NCBI GenBank assembly: GCA_017311185.1
Contig: JAESUZ010004136.1
Coordinates: 1,550,001 to 1,614,000, forward strand
Length of the DNA: 64,000 bases
Reading direction: 5' to 3'
Origin: Proteles cristata cristata
Taxonomy: Eukaryota; Chordata; Mammalia; Carnivora; Hyaenidae
The notes beneath the pieces are model-generated. The model saw nothing but the letters and a program-made list of their open reading frames with translations, had not been told where the DNA came from and did not search any database. A program made the translations under genes and the position numbers. Positions 45,900 to 57,269 of this stretch are shown here, piece after piece. How positions within the stretch are numbered: position 1 is the first letter of the stretch; the number at the start of each line of letters is the position of its first letter.

Positions 45900-46618
45900 G
45901 GAAATATCTATGAACCCTCCCTCCCCCCCACGCACAAGGGAGTCCCAAACCCTTAGAACTTCACTTCCTTGTTCTTCTTCCCCTCTCTGTTTCTTGGGCT
46001 TATTTTCTCAGGCTTTGCCACAAGCATGTACCAAGGACAAAAGAGGGACTGAAAGTCTCTGTGTCACCTCAGGGAATGTATGTTTGTTCCAATCAGACTA
46101 CTTTTTAAACATTTCTTTTTTATTTTATTTTAAAATTTTTTTTAGTGTTTTATTTATTTTTGAGAGAGAGAGAGAGAGAGAGAGACAGCGTGAGCAGGGG
46201 AGGGTCAGAGAGAGAGGGAGACACAGAATCTGAAGCAGGCTCCAGGCTCTGAGCTGTCAAGACAGAGCCCGACGCCGGGCTTAAACCCATGAACCTGTGA
46301 GATCATGACCAGAGCCAAAGTCTGATGCTCAACCTACTGAGCCACACAGGTGCCCTCCAATCAGACTGCTTTTTGCCTTAGGTGGGCCTAGGCAAGGTCT
46401 GGGTGAGGCTATAACGTCTGTAGTACTCAGCCAATGAGGAACCAGGGGAGGGATTTGCATGCTAGGAAATAAATTGTCTGCTGTAACTGCCTGCCCCAAG
46501 TGTGCCTGTCCACAAGACACCTGCTCTTGCAAGACTATCAATGAATAAAGCCTTGCTTCACTGTGCTCCGAGCCTCTGCATTCCTCCTTTGACTGGGTCG
46601 ATGGGCTTATTTCTAACA
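45900..46618 (+). mobile_element. Solo LTR-like endogenous retroviral remnant, split by a SINE
   Basis: Right part (46357-46618) has an AATAAA signal at about 46544, a following 'gccttgcttcactgtgctccgagcctctgca' R/U5-like segment and a TTCTAACA end at 46618. No internal viral genes accompany it. The left edge is uncertain. Confidence 0.6.
46105..46356 (-). mobile_element. Felid SINE inserted in the LTR
   Basis: Duplication ccaatcagactactttt / ccaatcagactgctttt at 46090 and 46357. (GA)n near 46163. Confidence 0.92.
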
Positions 46619-48115
46619 GCTTGGACCAAAGTCTTAACAATAAGGATTTTTAAACAACGGACAAATTCATCTATAAGGGTCTGTAGCATCGCAAGGTGGA
46701 TGGGAGCGGAGAAAGCGCAAACTTGGCCTCACTTTGAAAAGGAATGCCAAGCAGAAGATCTCAGTCACTCTTTCATTTGTGCTTTTAACATTCCTGCAAT
46801 CAAGGGGCGCTGTGGCTCAACGGCCTATTGCTCTTAACGAGAAGGCACCTAAAGAGAAATCTCACCCCACGTCTGCTGTAACAGTGGTATTTTTCATTCT
46901 AAAATTCAGTATGTTCTATATTGATGCTTCACCAAGGAAAACCTAGAGAAATAATTGATGTGTATATTTGAAATGCATCCAAGGAATAGAGGCTGGGATC
47001 AGCCTAAGGAAAACAGATCACAGCTCTCTTCCTATTGCTGTCTGTATCCAATAGTCAGAGAGGTGGTGCTTCCATGGTCGTTGCCTTTGGAAACCAAATG
47101 GAAGCTAGAAAACAAAAGCCTCCCTGTGCTCTAGCACCATGGGTCTGAGTTGGCCAACCCTGTGCAGATCCAGTCCATCAACCCGGGGGGAAGAACTGAA
47201 GTAGGAAAGAGGAACAAGGGGTCCCGATGAGATTCCCATTCCTACCCAGGCTGTTTCGACTTCCGTCTCACGGCTCTCAGTTCCTGAAATTGGCTGTTTT
47301 GACCTCCCGCCCGAAGCGGAAGCAGCCCAGGGAGCCAGCAGCCAGGAGAGCGTTGTAATGGCATCCCTCAGACACATCTGTGTTCCTCACACCTCTTCTC
47401 CCAAGCCCAGGGAGCCTCATTTTAACATCCCAGTTTTACCCCAGAGAGCTATATAGAAGTCTGCAAATCCACCGCGTTTTCTCAGTTACCTATACAAAGA
47501 CCTCAGAGTTCCATGCCTGAGTTTCTTCAGTTTTGAGTTTGGGTACCTAGTGTGTAAGTTCGGGTTGCTTTCAGTCATAATAATTTGCTGTCTATTTGTC
47601 ACCTTATCTAGACCTCTCTTAGTCACTTTCTCACGTCTCTTGAAGTCTTGAAAGGAAGGGAGTTGGGCTTCATGGGTTGCTTAGACTTAGAAGAGTGCCT
47701 TTGAATTCCCTTAGGTATTTTTAGTGCCTGCTAACATCCTAACGTTATACTAAGAGGAAGCTATAGATGAAAGCATGGTTACATAAAATTCTAGGCCTGA
47801 ATTTGAAAGATAGGGGACTGATGATCATTCATAATACTCATACCTTTTGTGCTTTCTTCTTAAATACAACATGGTTCTTTAGAGAGCTGTCGGTAAACTA
47901 AATTTCAGTAAGGAACCCTGCTTTTCTTTTATTAATTTGGGCTTTTTCTGTTTTAGCTTCTGTACTCAAATTTTATGTAGGTCGCAACAGTGATATTTTA
48001 ACACTTGATAAAATAGAACTCAAGGACCAATCTGAAGTCAGAAATAGGTTTATTATCATTTTTTCCTCATTCATTCATCACATATATGTTGAGGTCTCAT
48101 AAGATTCTGGGCACA
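46619..48115. other. Unassigned intergenic sequence
   Basis: 1.5 kb; no family, exon or RNA gene recognised. Confidence 0.42.
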
Positions 48116-48323
48116 GGGGCTCCTGGGTGGCTCAGTTGGTTAAGTCTGATTTTGGTTCAGGTCATGATCTCACAGTTTGTGAGTCCGAGCCCCACATCGG
48201 GCTCTGTCCTGACAGCTCAGAGCCTGGAGCCTGCTTCCGATTCTGTGTCTCCCTGTCTCTCTCCCTGCTCATGCTCTGTTTCTTTCTCACTCCTTCAAAA
48301 ATAAATAAACATCACAAAAAATA
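48116..48323 (+). mobile_element. Felid SINE (long form)
   Basis: Duplication agattctgggcaca at 48101 and 48324. Confidence 0.93.
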
Positions 48324-48545
48324 GATTCTGGGCACAAAGATGAATGCCTTGCCTTTAAGGAACTCAAGAGTTTGGGGGAGAAGATAAACCCATGGTGAAC
48401 CAATCATTTTCAATACTTTATGACTTATATGTTATGGCAAGAGGGTAGGTGTGCCTGGAAAACCACTCCATCAGACTTTGGGGGTAGAGGAAGGGAAGAA
48501 CCAAAGTCAGTCTCGGCACGGTGGTGCTTAAGTTAAAAAAAAAAA
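48324..48545. other. Unassigned intergenic sequence
   Basis: Nothing recognised. Confidence 0.35.
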
Positions 48546-48770
48546 GGGGGGGGGCACCTGGGTGGCCCAGTCGGTTGAGCCTCCGACTTCGGCTCAGGTT
48601 ATGATCTCACGGTTTGTGGGTTCGAGCCCTGCGTCGGGCTCTGTGCTGACAGCTAGTTTAGAGCCTGGAGCCTGCTTCACATTCTGTGTCTCCCTCTCTC
48701 TCTGACCCTCCCCTGCTCATGTTGTCTCTCTCTCTCTCTCAAAAATAAAATATTTAAAAAAGAAAAAAAA
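48546..48770 (+). mobile_element. Felid SINE preceded by A11/G9
   Basis: Near-consensus copy whose head G run is extended to nine. Confidence 0.92.
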
Positions 48771-48879
48771 CTTATGCAGCAGAATCACAGCATTTTTAAA
48801 TTTCATTGTTGTGTTTGTGCAAAAAGTTGAACTACAAAAAGTTCAAACCTTAAGAAAGGCAGGGACTAAAAAGAGAAAG

Positions 48880-49075
48880 TTCCCCCTTCTACTTCCTCTC
48901 TACTGCCATTTGCATAAGTGGGAATATGCTTTACATATTGCTTTATGACTTGCTTCCTTTCCACTTAACACTATGCCCTGGAGATCTTTCCATACTGTTG
49001 CAACAGGGACTCATCTCATTATCACAGATCTCATGCATAAAAAACCGTCATTTTCTTATTCCAGCTTGCACTTCA
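48880..49075 (-). mobile_element. Old L1 3' fragment
   Basis: 'gcttcctttccacttaacact' and 'tggagatctttccatac' are antisense L1ME-type 3' end blocks. Confidence 0.6.
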
Positions 49076-49500
49076 TTTAGCTCTTAGCTCAGTTCTTAGG
49101 TGAACAGCAGACCTTCTAGATCACATCCTCTATTAGGTGAATACTCAGTGCAGGTCAATTTTTCTCTGCCTAGGAGTAAGTCGGGGGGCGGGGGGGGACG
49201 GGGGGGGCGGAGGGGGCAGGTGGCTTCTGTGTTATGGGAAGCACGGGGGAGGCGAGACATACCACTGAAGATCACGGGCATCTTCATCTCCCCTCATCTC
49301 CTGGGACTGGCCAGGAGACCTCCATCACATCGCAGCCTCTTGTATTAAGGCCTCCGGCTCTGGAAACTTCTCAGCCAGCCAGATTCCAGTTCTTTTCTGG
49401 TCTGCCCTTCTCTCTCAACCACCTCCGGCTCCCTAAGAGCATGCCCTGGGCTTTGGTCTGCCCTGAGTCCATCCGTACTACTTGGTGTCTTGGCCCTGCC
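49076..49500. other. Unassigned sequence with G-rich tract
   Basis: Contains the G-run cluster at 49181-49222; rest single-copy-looking. Confidence 0.42.
49181..49222 (+). repeat. G-rich tract
   Basis: At least five runs of G (6, 8, 8, 5 and shorter) separated by 1-4 bases. Confidence 0.93.
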
Positions 49501-49714
49501 CTTTTTTTTTTTTTAAGTGTTTTATTTATTTCTAGGAGAGAGACAGCATGAGTAGGGGAGGGTCAGAGAGAGGGAGTCACAGACTCTGAAACAGGCTCCA
49601 GGCTCTGAGCTGGCAGTCAGCACAGTGCCCGACGCGGGGCTCGAACCCACAAACCATGAGATCATGACCCAAGCGAAAGTCGAAGCTTAACCAACTAAGC
49701 CACCCAGGCACCCC
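49501..49714 (-). mobile_element. Felid SINE ('aagcgaaagtcg' subtype)
   Basis: T13 start, ends 'aagccacccaggcacccc'. Confidence 0.93.
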
Positions 49715-49721
49715 CTTTTTT

Positions 49722-50012
49722 TTAAATAGTTTATTGTCACGTTGGTTTCCATATAACACCCAGTGCTCGTCCCCACAAGTGCCCTCCTCCATGCCCATCC
49801 CTCCTCCCCCACATCCACCAGTCCTCAGTGTTTGTCAGCATTCAAGAGTCTCTCATGGTTTGCCTCCTCCCTCTCCCCCACCATTTCCCCCCTTCTTCTC
49901 CCCCATGGTCCCCCATTAAGTTCCCCCTAATCCTCCTATACGTGCAAACATATGGTATCTGTCCTTCTCTGCCTGACTTATTTCGCTCAGCATAACACCC
50001 TCAAGGTCCTGC
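49722..50012 (-). mobile_element. Felid-type L1 3' UTR fragment
   Basis: 'ttattgtcacgttggtttccatataacacccagtgctc' region, C-rich middle and 'aacatatggtatctgtccttctctgcctg' match, as I recall it, the reverse complement of the felid L1 3' end. It abuts a SINE. Confidence 0.8.
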
Positions 50013-50354
50013 CCTGTGCCTCCAGATGCAGCTTTCAGCCTCAGGGGACACACTGGATAATCCAGGCCTAGATCTTTCTGATCCTTAAGGCCTCCCAACC
50101 CACACTGGGGGACCATTCTGCTGCTCTCTTACTCTGAGAAAATCTCCCAGCTACACCAAGAGTACTTTTTCCTATCTCCTTCTAAAAGGCATGTATTCAC
50201 CCCAAACTATTATTTAAGAATAAATTTTACACTCAAGTCCTTTGGACACATGGCTTTTAGATACACAAAAACCTCCTGACACATTTTTTATTTTTAAAAG
50301 TTTAGATCTTGTAGGCAAATGCCTTGGCGGGTTTTAAGGAACTATTTTGTTTTA
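50013..50354. other. Unassigned intergenic sequence
   Basis: Nothing recognised. Confidence 0.38.
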
Positions 50355-50548
50355 TTCTTCTTTAATGTTTGTTTGTTTATTTGAGATAGAGACAGAGTGC
50401 GAGTGGGGGTGGGGCAGAGAGAGAGGGAGATCCAGGCTCTGAGCTGTCAGCACAGAACCCTGATACCGGGGCTGGAACTCACAAACTGTGCGATCATGAC
50501 CTGAGTGAGCCAAGGGCTTAACCTACTGAGCACTCTCCACCCCCTCAC
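50355..50548 (-). mobile_element. Felid SINE with internal deletion
   Basis: Duplication aaggaactattttg at 50337 and 50563. About 20 bases ('cacagaatctgaagcaggct') are missing. Confidence 0.9.
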
Positions 50549-50836
50549 CCCACACCCCCTCAAGGAACTATTTTGGAAAGAAAACCCAAAGATTTTAACT
50601 TTTCATCTGCTGCTTTTGGGCCTTTCTCTGTGGCAATAGGTATCAGCATGTCACTGCCAAGACACATATCAAATAGAGATAGTAGTGGTAGCGACTGCAA
50701 ATAGTTTTTCTGAGGATTAATAGAAATTAAACAATATATTGATATATCGTATAATGATATATAATTAATACAGAAAGATAAATTAAATAAATATAAATAC
50801 TTATTTATATTAAACTCTTCAATATAAATTAAGTAA
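50549..50836. other. Unassigned sequence with AT-rich block
   Basis: 50735-50835 is very AT-rich with repeated ATAT/TTAAT words; otherwise nothing recognised. Confidence 0.42.
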
Positions 50837-50893
50837 AGATCATGACCTGAGCTGAAGTCAGACGCTTAACCGACTGACTCACCCAGGCATCCC
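50837..50893 (-). mobile_element. SINE head fragment
   Basis: Only the 5' tRNA-like portion ('gatcatgacctgagctg' to 'acccaggcatccct') is present, directly beside a full copy. Confidence 0.85.
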
Positions 50894-51121
50894 TATTTTT
50901 TTTTTTTATGTTTTTTATTTATTTCTAGGAGAGAGAGAGAGAGAAAGACAGCGTGAGCAGGGGAGGGTCAGAGAGAGAGGGAGTCACAGATTCTGAAAGA
51001 GGCTCCAGGCTCTGAGCTGGCAGTCAGCACAGAGCCCGACACGGGGCTTGAACCCACGAACCGTGAGATCATGACCTAAGCGAAAGTCAGACCCTTAACC
51101 GACTAAGCCACCCAGGCGCCC
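50894..51121 (-). mobile_element. Felid SINE ('aagcgaaagtc' subtype)
   Basis: Near-consensus, full length. Confidence 0.94.
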
Positions 51122-51204
51122 CAAGAGCAAGAAGTTGATTATGAGGGACTGACTCACAAGATTATGAAGGCTGGGAAGCCCTGTTGATGCAGTTTTGCAG
51201 TGGC

Positions 51205-51800
51205 AGTGAGGGTCTGGAGCCGACGGCCAAGAAATACTTCTTGAGATGTCTTTGGTGCAAAAGGGTGACTTTATTAAAGCACAGGGGACATGACCCGTGA
51301 GCAGAAAATGCTGCACCAGGGTCGTGAGGAGGGACTGATTGTATATCTTTAGGTTAGGAGGGGGTTAGGGATAGGATAAGTCTTGGAAGCCAGGTTTCCT
51401 TGACCTTGAGGGGGCCAACTAGTATTAGGAAAAAGTCATTTCTTACTGTCTAGTAAAACCTCAGCCATGATACCCTTCTGATGTAGATCAAGGGGCCATA
51501 TGCTTGGAGGATGGTTTCCAACATATATCTTGGGAGGTGGAGATAAAGGAAGTTTCTAAAGGAATTTTTATATATTAAAAGAGAGTTACAGGATCCTGGA
51601 AGTTGGGATAATGTTAAACTGAGGTTGCCCTTTGCCCTGAGCAAAGAGTCATCTTCAAGGTGGCTGGGATCCGAGAATGTCACTGTGCCTGTCTCAAGGA
51701 CCTGGGCTGTAGGTTATAAGGAAATTTAATTTTACCTCCCATTTTCTTCTTGCCTTTACACCCACATCACTATGGAGGGAAGGGCGAAGTTGGGGCTCCA
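51205..51800 (-). mobile_element. Probable LTR-derived sequence, antisense
   Basis: 'gactttattaaagcacaggggac' reads on the minus strand as a polyadenylation-signal region, and the following blocks ('tttccttgaccttgagggggc', 'tgtctagtaaaacctcag') are familiar from mammalian LTR-type repeats. Family not named. Confidence 0.45.
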
Positions 51801-52079
51801 GGAAACTGAGTCTGTATGTTTCTGGAGATTAGGCTATTGGTAAGATTGCCTTTGTCTTGTAATTTACTAAGACATTGTAAACTGATGGAGACTCATGTCC
51901 TGCGTGACTGGGAGCGCTATCAGTTAACCATCTGTTTTCCCTTTTCCTTTGTTCTTAGGCAGCTAAGAGTGCCTGAAGAATGTCACATATATCCTACTTT
52001 TGTGGAGGAGGTGGTTTGGCAGGGAGCTGGCTTGCCTTACGCTCCCTCATCATCATGACTGGTCCAGGAAAGCCGGTGG

Positions 52080-52435
52080 TGGTTCTGGTCTAAAGCCAAA
52101 GGTTCGAGAACCAGGGAGCCAATGGTGTTAAGTCCCAGTACGAGTCCAAAGACCAGAGAACCAGGAACACTGAGTCCAAGGGCAGGAGAAGATGAATTGC
52201 CCCAGCTCAAGCAGAGAGCAAATTTACTCTTCCTCTGCCTTTTTGTTTGATTGAGGACCTTAAAAGATTGGATGATACCCACCCACATTGGTGAGGTGTG
52301 TTTTCTTTACCCAGTCTACTGATTCAAATGCTAATCTTTTCCAGAAACACCTTCATAGTTACTTAGAAATGTTTTACCATCTATCTGGGCATCCCTTAAG
52401 CCAGACAAGTTTACACATGAAATTAACCATCATAG
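52080..52435. mobile_element. Old interspersed repeat, family unnamed
   Basis: 'cagctcaagcagagagcaaatt', 'cccacccacattggtgagg', 'ctgattcaaatgctaatc' and 'tctgggcatccctta' occur in the order of a common mammalian repeat. Confidence 0.68.
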
Positions 52436-52499
52436 AGCTCTTGTGATTGACTAAGTAGATGCAAAGAGGGGGTTTCCCAAAGGAGGGAATGTTACAGAA

Positions 52500-52840
52500 C
52501 AGTGCCTGTATTGCTGTTTGTAGTTTTTCACTATTAAAAATGTTTCAATGAAGGGCTTTATATATGCCTATTTGCACATATGTACCAGCATTTCTCTAAG
52601 ATAGGCACTTACAGGTGGAACTGACAGATTACGGCAAATGGCTTTCCCCAAATCATTTACCAGTTCACCTTCTGACAGTTTATGAAATACTCTTTTCCTC
52701 ACACCCTCACCAGCCCTGGGTGCTATTTGTCCTTGAAAATGTTGCCAATCTAATGAGCAAAATAGGGCCTTTGACTTTTTTAAAATTTGTAACTCCTAAT
52801 TAGAACTGGGGCAAGGCGTTTTTTTATGTTAACTCACTGT
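52500..52840 (-). mobile_element. Old L1 3' fragment, first part (split by LTR)
   Basis: 'ttcaatgaagggctttatat', 'gcacttacaggtggaactgac', 'tcctcacaccctcaccagcc' and 'gttgccaatctaatgag' match antisense L1ME-type sequence, which resumes at 53270. Confidence 0.8.
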
Positions 52841-53262
52841 TGTAGGTCAAGTCCTGGGAAGCAGATGTTGAGATGGAGATGTGGGTGCCTGCATTTATTA
52901 GGGAGTGCTCTTTTGATTAATATCCATGGGGGGAGGGGAGGAAACAGGGTTAGGCAGAGGGAAAGTTGAGCTGCTTGGCTAAGGCCTCAGCTGACTTCTT
53001 GCGGATCTCTAAAGTTATGATGGCCCTTGGGAGCTGTCCTGAGTTAGGGCATGGTGGCCAAGACCTGGTAACCCCGGCTTCCCCCAGTCATTGGATGAAG
53101 GCTGCCCTGGGAAGATGCATAACCTTTAGGTGAGGTGACTTTTTTCCACCAGGACGCATTCCCAGAGAGGGCTGACAGCTGAGGGCAGTCAGCCAGCAAT
53201 CTCCCCTCCTACCCCCTAGCAGCTGGGGGAATGAATGCATACCTTCAGGGCAGGAGCACAAT
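52841..53262 (-). mobile_element. Solo ERVL-like LTR inside the L1
   Basis: Minus-strand LTR ending at TGTTGTAGG (52842; CCTACAACA on its own strand), with an AATAAA on the minus strand at about 52894. The left end is near 53260. No internal viral sequence. Confidence 0.6.
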
Positions 53263-53888
53263 ATGCATTACAGTAAGTATACTTATTAATTTGTGAATTG
53301 CCATTCACAGTCTTTCTGTTTTCTTATTGATTTGTAGTAGTCCTTTATGCTAATACAAGTATTAATCCTTGATATATTATACATGTTGCACATATCTCAG
53401 TCTATTGCTGCTCTTCAGTGTTGTTAAGGGGTCGTTTATTTTAAGGGTATACTATATTGCTCAATACTCAAATTTGGCCATTTCCCTTCTCCAACATTAT
53501 AAAAATAGTTTATATATTTTTTGAATACATCTATGTTTTTAAAAAATGTCTTATAGCTCCTTAATTCCTCTGAAGTTTATTTTTCGGTCAATGATAAGAA
53601 GTAATGTCCCAGCCCTATGTATTTAATACATTTATGTACTTAATAGACTATGGATTTATGTATTTAATAGAATATCCTCTGCCAATTGATGTAAAAGGAC
53701 ATACACACTAGCACTTAAGTTTTCACTCAGATGGAAATGTATCTTGACTCTGCAATTCTAGTCATCAGTGATCTATTTTTCTCTTAATATTTTGTGTTTA
53801 AATCACTGTCTTTTAATATTTTGGTTCGTGGTTGGTCAAGTCTTCCAATATGATGGATTTTCTTTCAAAAATATTGTGCTATACTTAA
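53263..53888 (-). mobile_element. Old L1 3' fragment, second part
   Basis: 'tttgtgaattgccattcacag', 'cttattgatttgtagtag' and 'catgttgcacatat' continue the antisense L1 seen left of the LTR. Confidence 0.75.
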
Positions 53889-53991
53889 GCATTTTTTTCT
53901 AAGTAGGCTTCAGGCCTGTTGTGGAGCTTACACTCACAACCCTTATATCAAGAGTTGCACGCTCTGTGGACTGAGCCAGGCAGGTGCCCCA
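53889..53991 (-). mobile_element. Short-form carnivore SINE
   Basis: Duplication aagcatttt on both sides; sits inside the L1. Confidence 0.85.
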
Positions 53992-54250
53992 AGCATTTTC
54001 TCTTTCTAATGAACTTGTCGTAGTGATGGCACTAAATGTACAAATTAAGTAGAAATATTACAACTTTACCATGCTAAAACTTCTCATCTAAGAACATATA
54101 TATCCATCTTTTTAAACATTTCTTTTGTTACCTTCACAAAGCTTTATCATTTCCTTCACATAGGCCTTGTACATTTCTTGTTAGGTTTACTTCTTTTCTT
54201 AAATTAGTATCTAAAAATTTTAATTTCAGTAGTTACGTTTGCTTCTTATT
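53992..54250 (-). mobile_element. Old L1 fragment, continuation
   Basis: AT-rich, consistent with more of the same antisense L1, but weakly recognised. Confidence 0.45.
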
Positions 54251-54455
54251 TTAAAGTTCATTTATTTATTTTGAGAGAGACAGACAGAGAGAGTGCACAA
54301 GAGGGGGAGGGGCAGAGAGAGATGAGGAGAGAATCCCAAGCAGGCTCTGTGCTGTCAGCCCCAATGTGGGGCTCCATTCCATGAACCGAAAGATCATGAC
54401 CGGAGCCAAAATCAAGAATTGGACATTTAACCAGCTCAGCCGCCCAGGTGCCCCC
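54251..54455 (-). mobile_element. Felid SINE (long form, diverged)
   Basis: Duplication gttacgtttgcttct / gttaggcttgcttct. Confidence 0.9.
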
Positions 54456-55450
54456 GTTAGGCTTGCTTCTAAGTAATTGTCTTTCTCCCCTTCGTCAATG
54501 GCATTTGTTTCCTTCTAATGACATTACACACATAACAACAATCTGCTGGTTTGGTTACTACCATTTTATTGGATCTATATTCATAAGTGAGATTGGCTTA
54601 TGATGGTAATTCTTTTTTCATCTGGTTTAATCAAAGGAAATAAAGTTTGCATTCTTAAAAAGCTGTATTTATCCACAACCATAAGCAACTGTTATCAACT
54701 GGATTCCACTTTTCTGTGAAAGTCAGCCTTGCATTGTTCATGAACTCAGGAGCAAGTCCTATTTAAGATCAAAGGATGACTGAAAATTGTGCATAAGTTT
54801 ATCTTGGGAGCTTCATACTGTAAGTAAGGTGCTCTTGTTTCTAACCAGAGCACGTGACTCTGGCAGGAAGAAATGGTGTTTGTATTAGTTCCTCACAGAC
54901 TAGGTGCACATGGTAAGTCCCTGGAAGCCTGCCAAGTCACCTTAAAAAAATTGGTGTTTTATGTTAACACGTTTGCTCTTTATATTCCATTAATTCAAAT
55001 TCTTGTGGACTGTGTTTTGTTTACAAACCCTGGATTGCATTTAGTTTCATTTTCTGCTGCTCTGAACTACCAAAGTATATATGTCCTTAAAATGCCCTGT
55101 GAGAAGACTTCCTCTTCTCAAAGTGACATATTAGGTAAGAACTGAGCAACCTTCTTACAGAGGAAACTAGAAGCAGGTAGAATGGTGGGGGTGGGAGGAA
55201 TTCTACTACAAGCATTTGTTTGAGGGCATCGGAGAGCTCAATGTTGTGAAATGATTCTAATTTGAGATTGAGGACAAGATGGAAATTCACGAAACTGGGG
55301 AGTGTTTCTCCTAGGGGCTCTTGCAAATTTCCAAACAGGTGACTGAGAGATGTAGTTGTTCTTTTCCATCCTTTCATGGTTAGGAGCCACAACTTAGAGT
55401 ATCAGGCTCATGACAATAGTCACCCTGGTAGATCCTCTTATCTTCTTCTT
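54456..55450. other. Unassigned intergenic sequence
   Basis: 1 kb; frames of 90-101 codons without family resemblance. Confidence 0.42.
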
Positions 55451-55665
55451 CTTTTTTTTTTTTTGAATGTTTATTTTTGAAGAGGAGAGAGCCAGAGCAT
55501 GAGCAGGGGAGAAGCAGAGAGAAAGGGAGACACAGAATCCAAAGCAGGCCCCAGGCTCTGAGCTGTCAGCATAGAGACTGACATGGGGCTCGAACCCACA
55601 AACTGTGAAACCATGACCTGAGCTGAAGTCAGACGCTTAAACGACTGAGCCACCCAGGCGCCCCG
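55451..55665 (-). mobile_element. Felid SINE (long form)
   Basis: Complete, ends 'gagccacccaggcgccccg'. Confidence 0.93.
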
Positions 55666-55834
55666 CCCCCCTTACTTCTGTAGGCACACAAGATGACTCT
55701 ACCCAGAAGCAAAGGTGAACTGGAAGCAAAAAGGTCTCATACAGATGTTAGCCCATCTACTAGTCATTTAAGTGGCTATAGGGCCTCTCATATTGGAACT
55801 ACCAAATACAGACTTAAAAAGCAATGCTGACTAG

Positions 55835-56062
55835 GGGCCCTAGTGGGGCAGTTGCTTAAGCGTCTAGACTATTGATTTCAGCTCAGGTCCTGATCTCTTG
55901 GTTCATGAGATCTGGACTTGAATCAAGTCCCATATCAAACCACACATGGGGCTCTGTGCTTATAGTGTGGAGCCTGCTTGGGATTCTCTCTCTCTGCCCC
56001 TCCCCCTCCTCAGCTTGTGCTTGCCCTCTCTCTCTAAACAAATAAACTTTAAATTTAAAAGA
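55835..56062 (+). mobile_element. Felid SINE with about 30-base insertion
   Basis: Extra bases at about 55913-55944 between 'catgaga' and 'acatggggctctg', including a perfect 7-base inverted repeat. Confidence 0.86.
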
Positions 56063-56099
56063 AGCACTTCTCTGTCCTTAGTCTATAATGACAATTCTT

Positions 56100-56211
56100 T
56101 TTTTAAAGTTTTGTTTATTTTAACAATCTTTGAACCCCACATGGGGCTCGAACCCACAACGCCGAGATCAAGAGATGCACCCTGCACAGACTGAAACAGC
56201 CAGGCACCCCT
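56100..56211 (-). mobile_element. Short-form carnivore SINE
   Basis: Duplication acaattctt at 56090 and 56217. Confidence 0.86.
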
Positions 56212-56420
56212 AAAATAACAATTCTTATTAATAAATGTTACATGGTTTTGAGCAATGTTACATGGTTTTGGTAAGTTAAATTGGGATACTTTTCATAAGT
56301 TTACATGTTTTTTTATCATGTTTAAATAAAATATGATTCACTTATTCATTAAGGATATAGCAGAAACCCGTCATGAAACTCTTTGGGACAGCACTTATTT
56401 CAGGGTTTTTTGGGGGTAGT
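56212..56420. other. Unassigned sequence with local duplication
   Basis: 'aatgttacatggttttg' is repeated at 56235 and 56253. Confidence 0.5.
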
Positions 56421-56965
56421 TATTTACCTGTTCAGTTTTCTGTCTTCTTGACTACACTTTGATAATACGCATGTTTCTAGAAAATCAACCACCCAGGTCT
56501 TATATTTTATTAATATAGATTTCTACATAGTATTTTGTTGACATTAATAACTTTTATGCCTACAGTTATGTGCAATTTCAAGGTGTATTTTCTTTGTTTT
56601 TTTTCTTGATTCTTTCTTACAAAATTCTAGCTCTTTAGCCTTCCTTTCAAAAACAGTTTTACTGGTTTTATTGATTATATTACATCTTCTTGGGTTCTTT
56701 TTTTTTTTTTAATACAATTTCAGCTTTTAAATTTCTCAGTTCCTTTTTGTGGACTATTTTATTCTTTTCCTGTATTCTTGAATTGAATGGTTCAATGTTG
56801 TATATCTTTTCAACCTTACTTTTTTTCTACTATATGCCTTTCAAGAAGTCTACATTTTTTCTCTGGTTATCAGTCTGCCCATATCTCATCGTTTTAACGT
56901 TTTCTCATGCTTGATCTTTTCTAAGTAGTTTGTAATTTTATTTTGAATGTCCATTTGAGCCTAAC
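56421..56965 (-). mobile_element. Old L1/HAL1-like ORF2 fragment
   Basis: T-rich sequence with antisense ORF2 words such as 'ctagaaaatcaaccacccagg' and 'tttaaatttctcagttcc'. Strongly decayed. Confidence 0.45.
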
Positions 56966-57269
56966 AGTTACTTGGAAATGAAGGATGAAATATAACAAAA
57001 AATATTTTTAGTAAATAGCTCAGCTGAAATGAAAAAGAACTCTCCAGAGGCCAGAAATAAAGAATGAAATGATTTAAGTGAGGATGATGTCATGTTTACC
57101 ATGTTTCCCACAGCTGACAGGAAAAAGACCCAAGAGGCAGTCTGCTAAGGTTTTCAAAGCCTAGGCATCATGACCTTGGGTCTGCACAGGATTGAAAGCT
57201 GGAACTGAGGGTTAGGGTAAAGCCTGACCTCAAAAGTCTGCCCTGCCCATGAAAACTATAAAAGAAAGA
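56966..57269. other. Unassigned intergenic sequence
   Basis: Nothing recognised. Confidence 0.38.

Noticed and set aside
46105..46618. Complete endogenous retrovirus
   Set aside because: Only LTR-like sequence is present; no gag, pol or env resemblance within the neighbouring kilobases.
46801..46850. tRNA-like 'ggggcgctgtggctcaacgg' stretch
   Set aside because: No matching B box or foldable cloverleaf follows.
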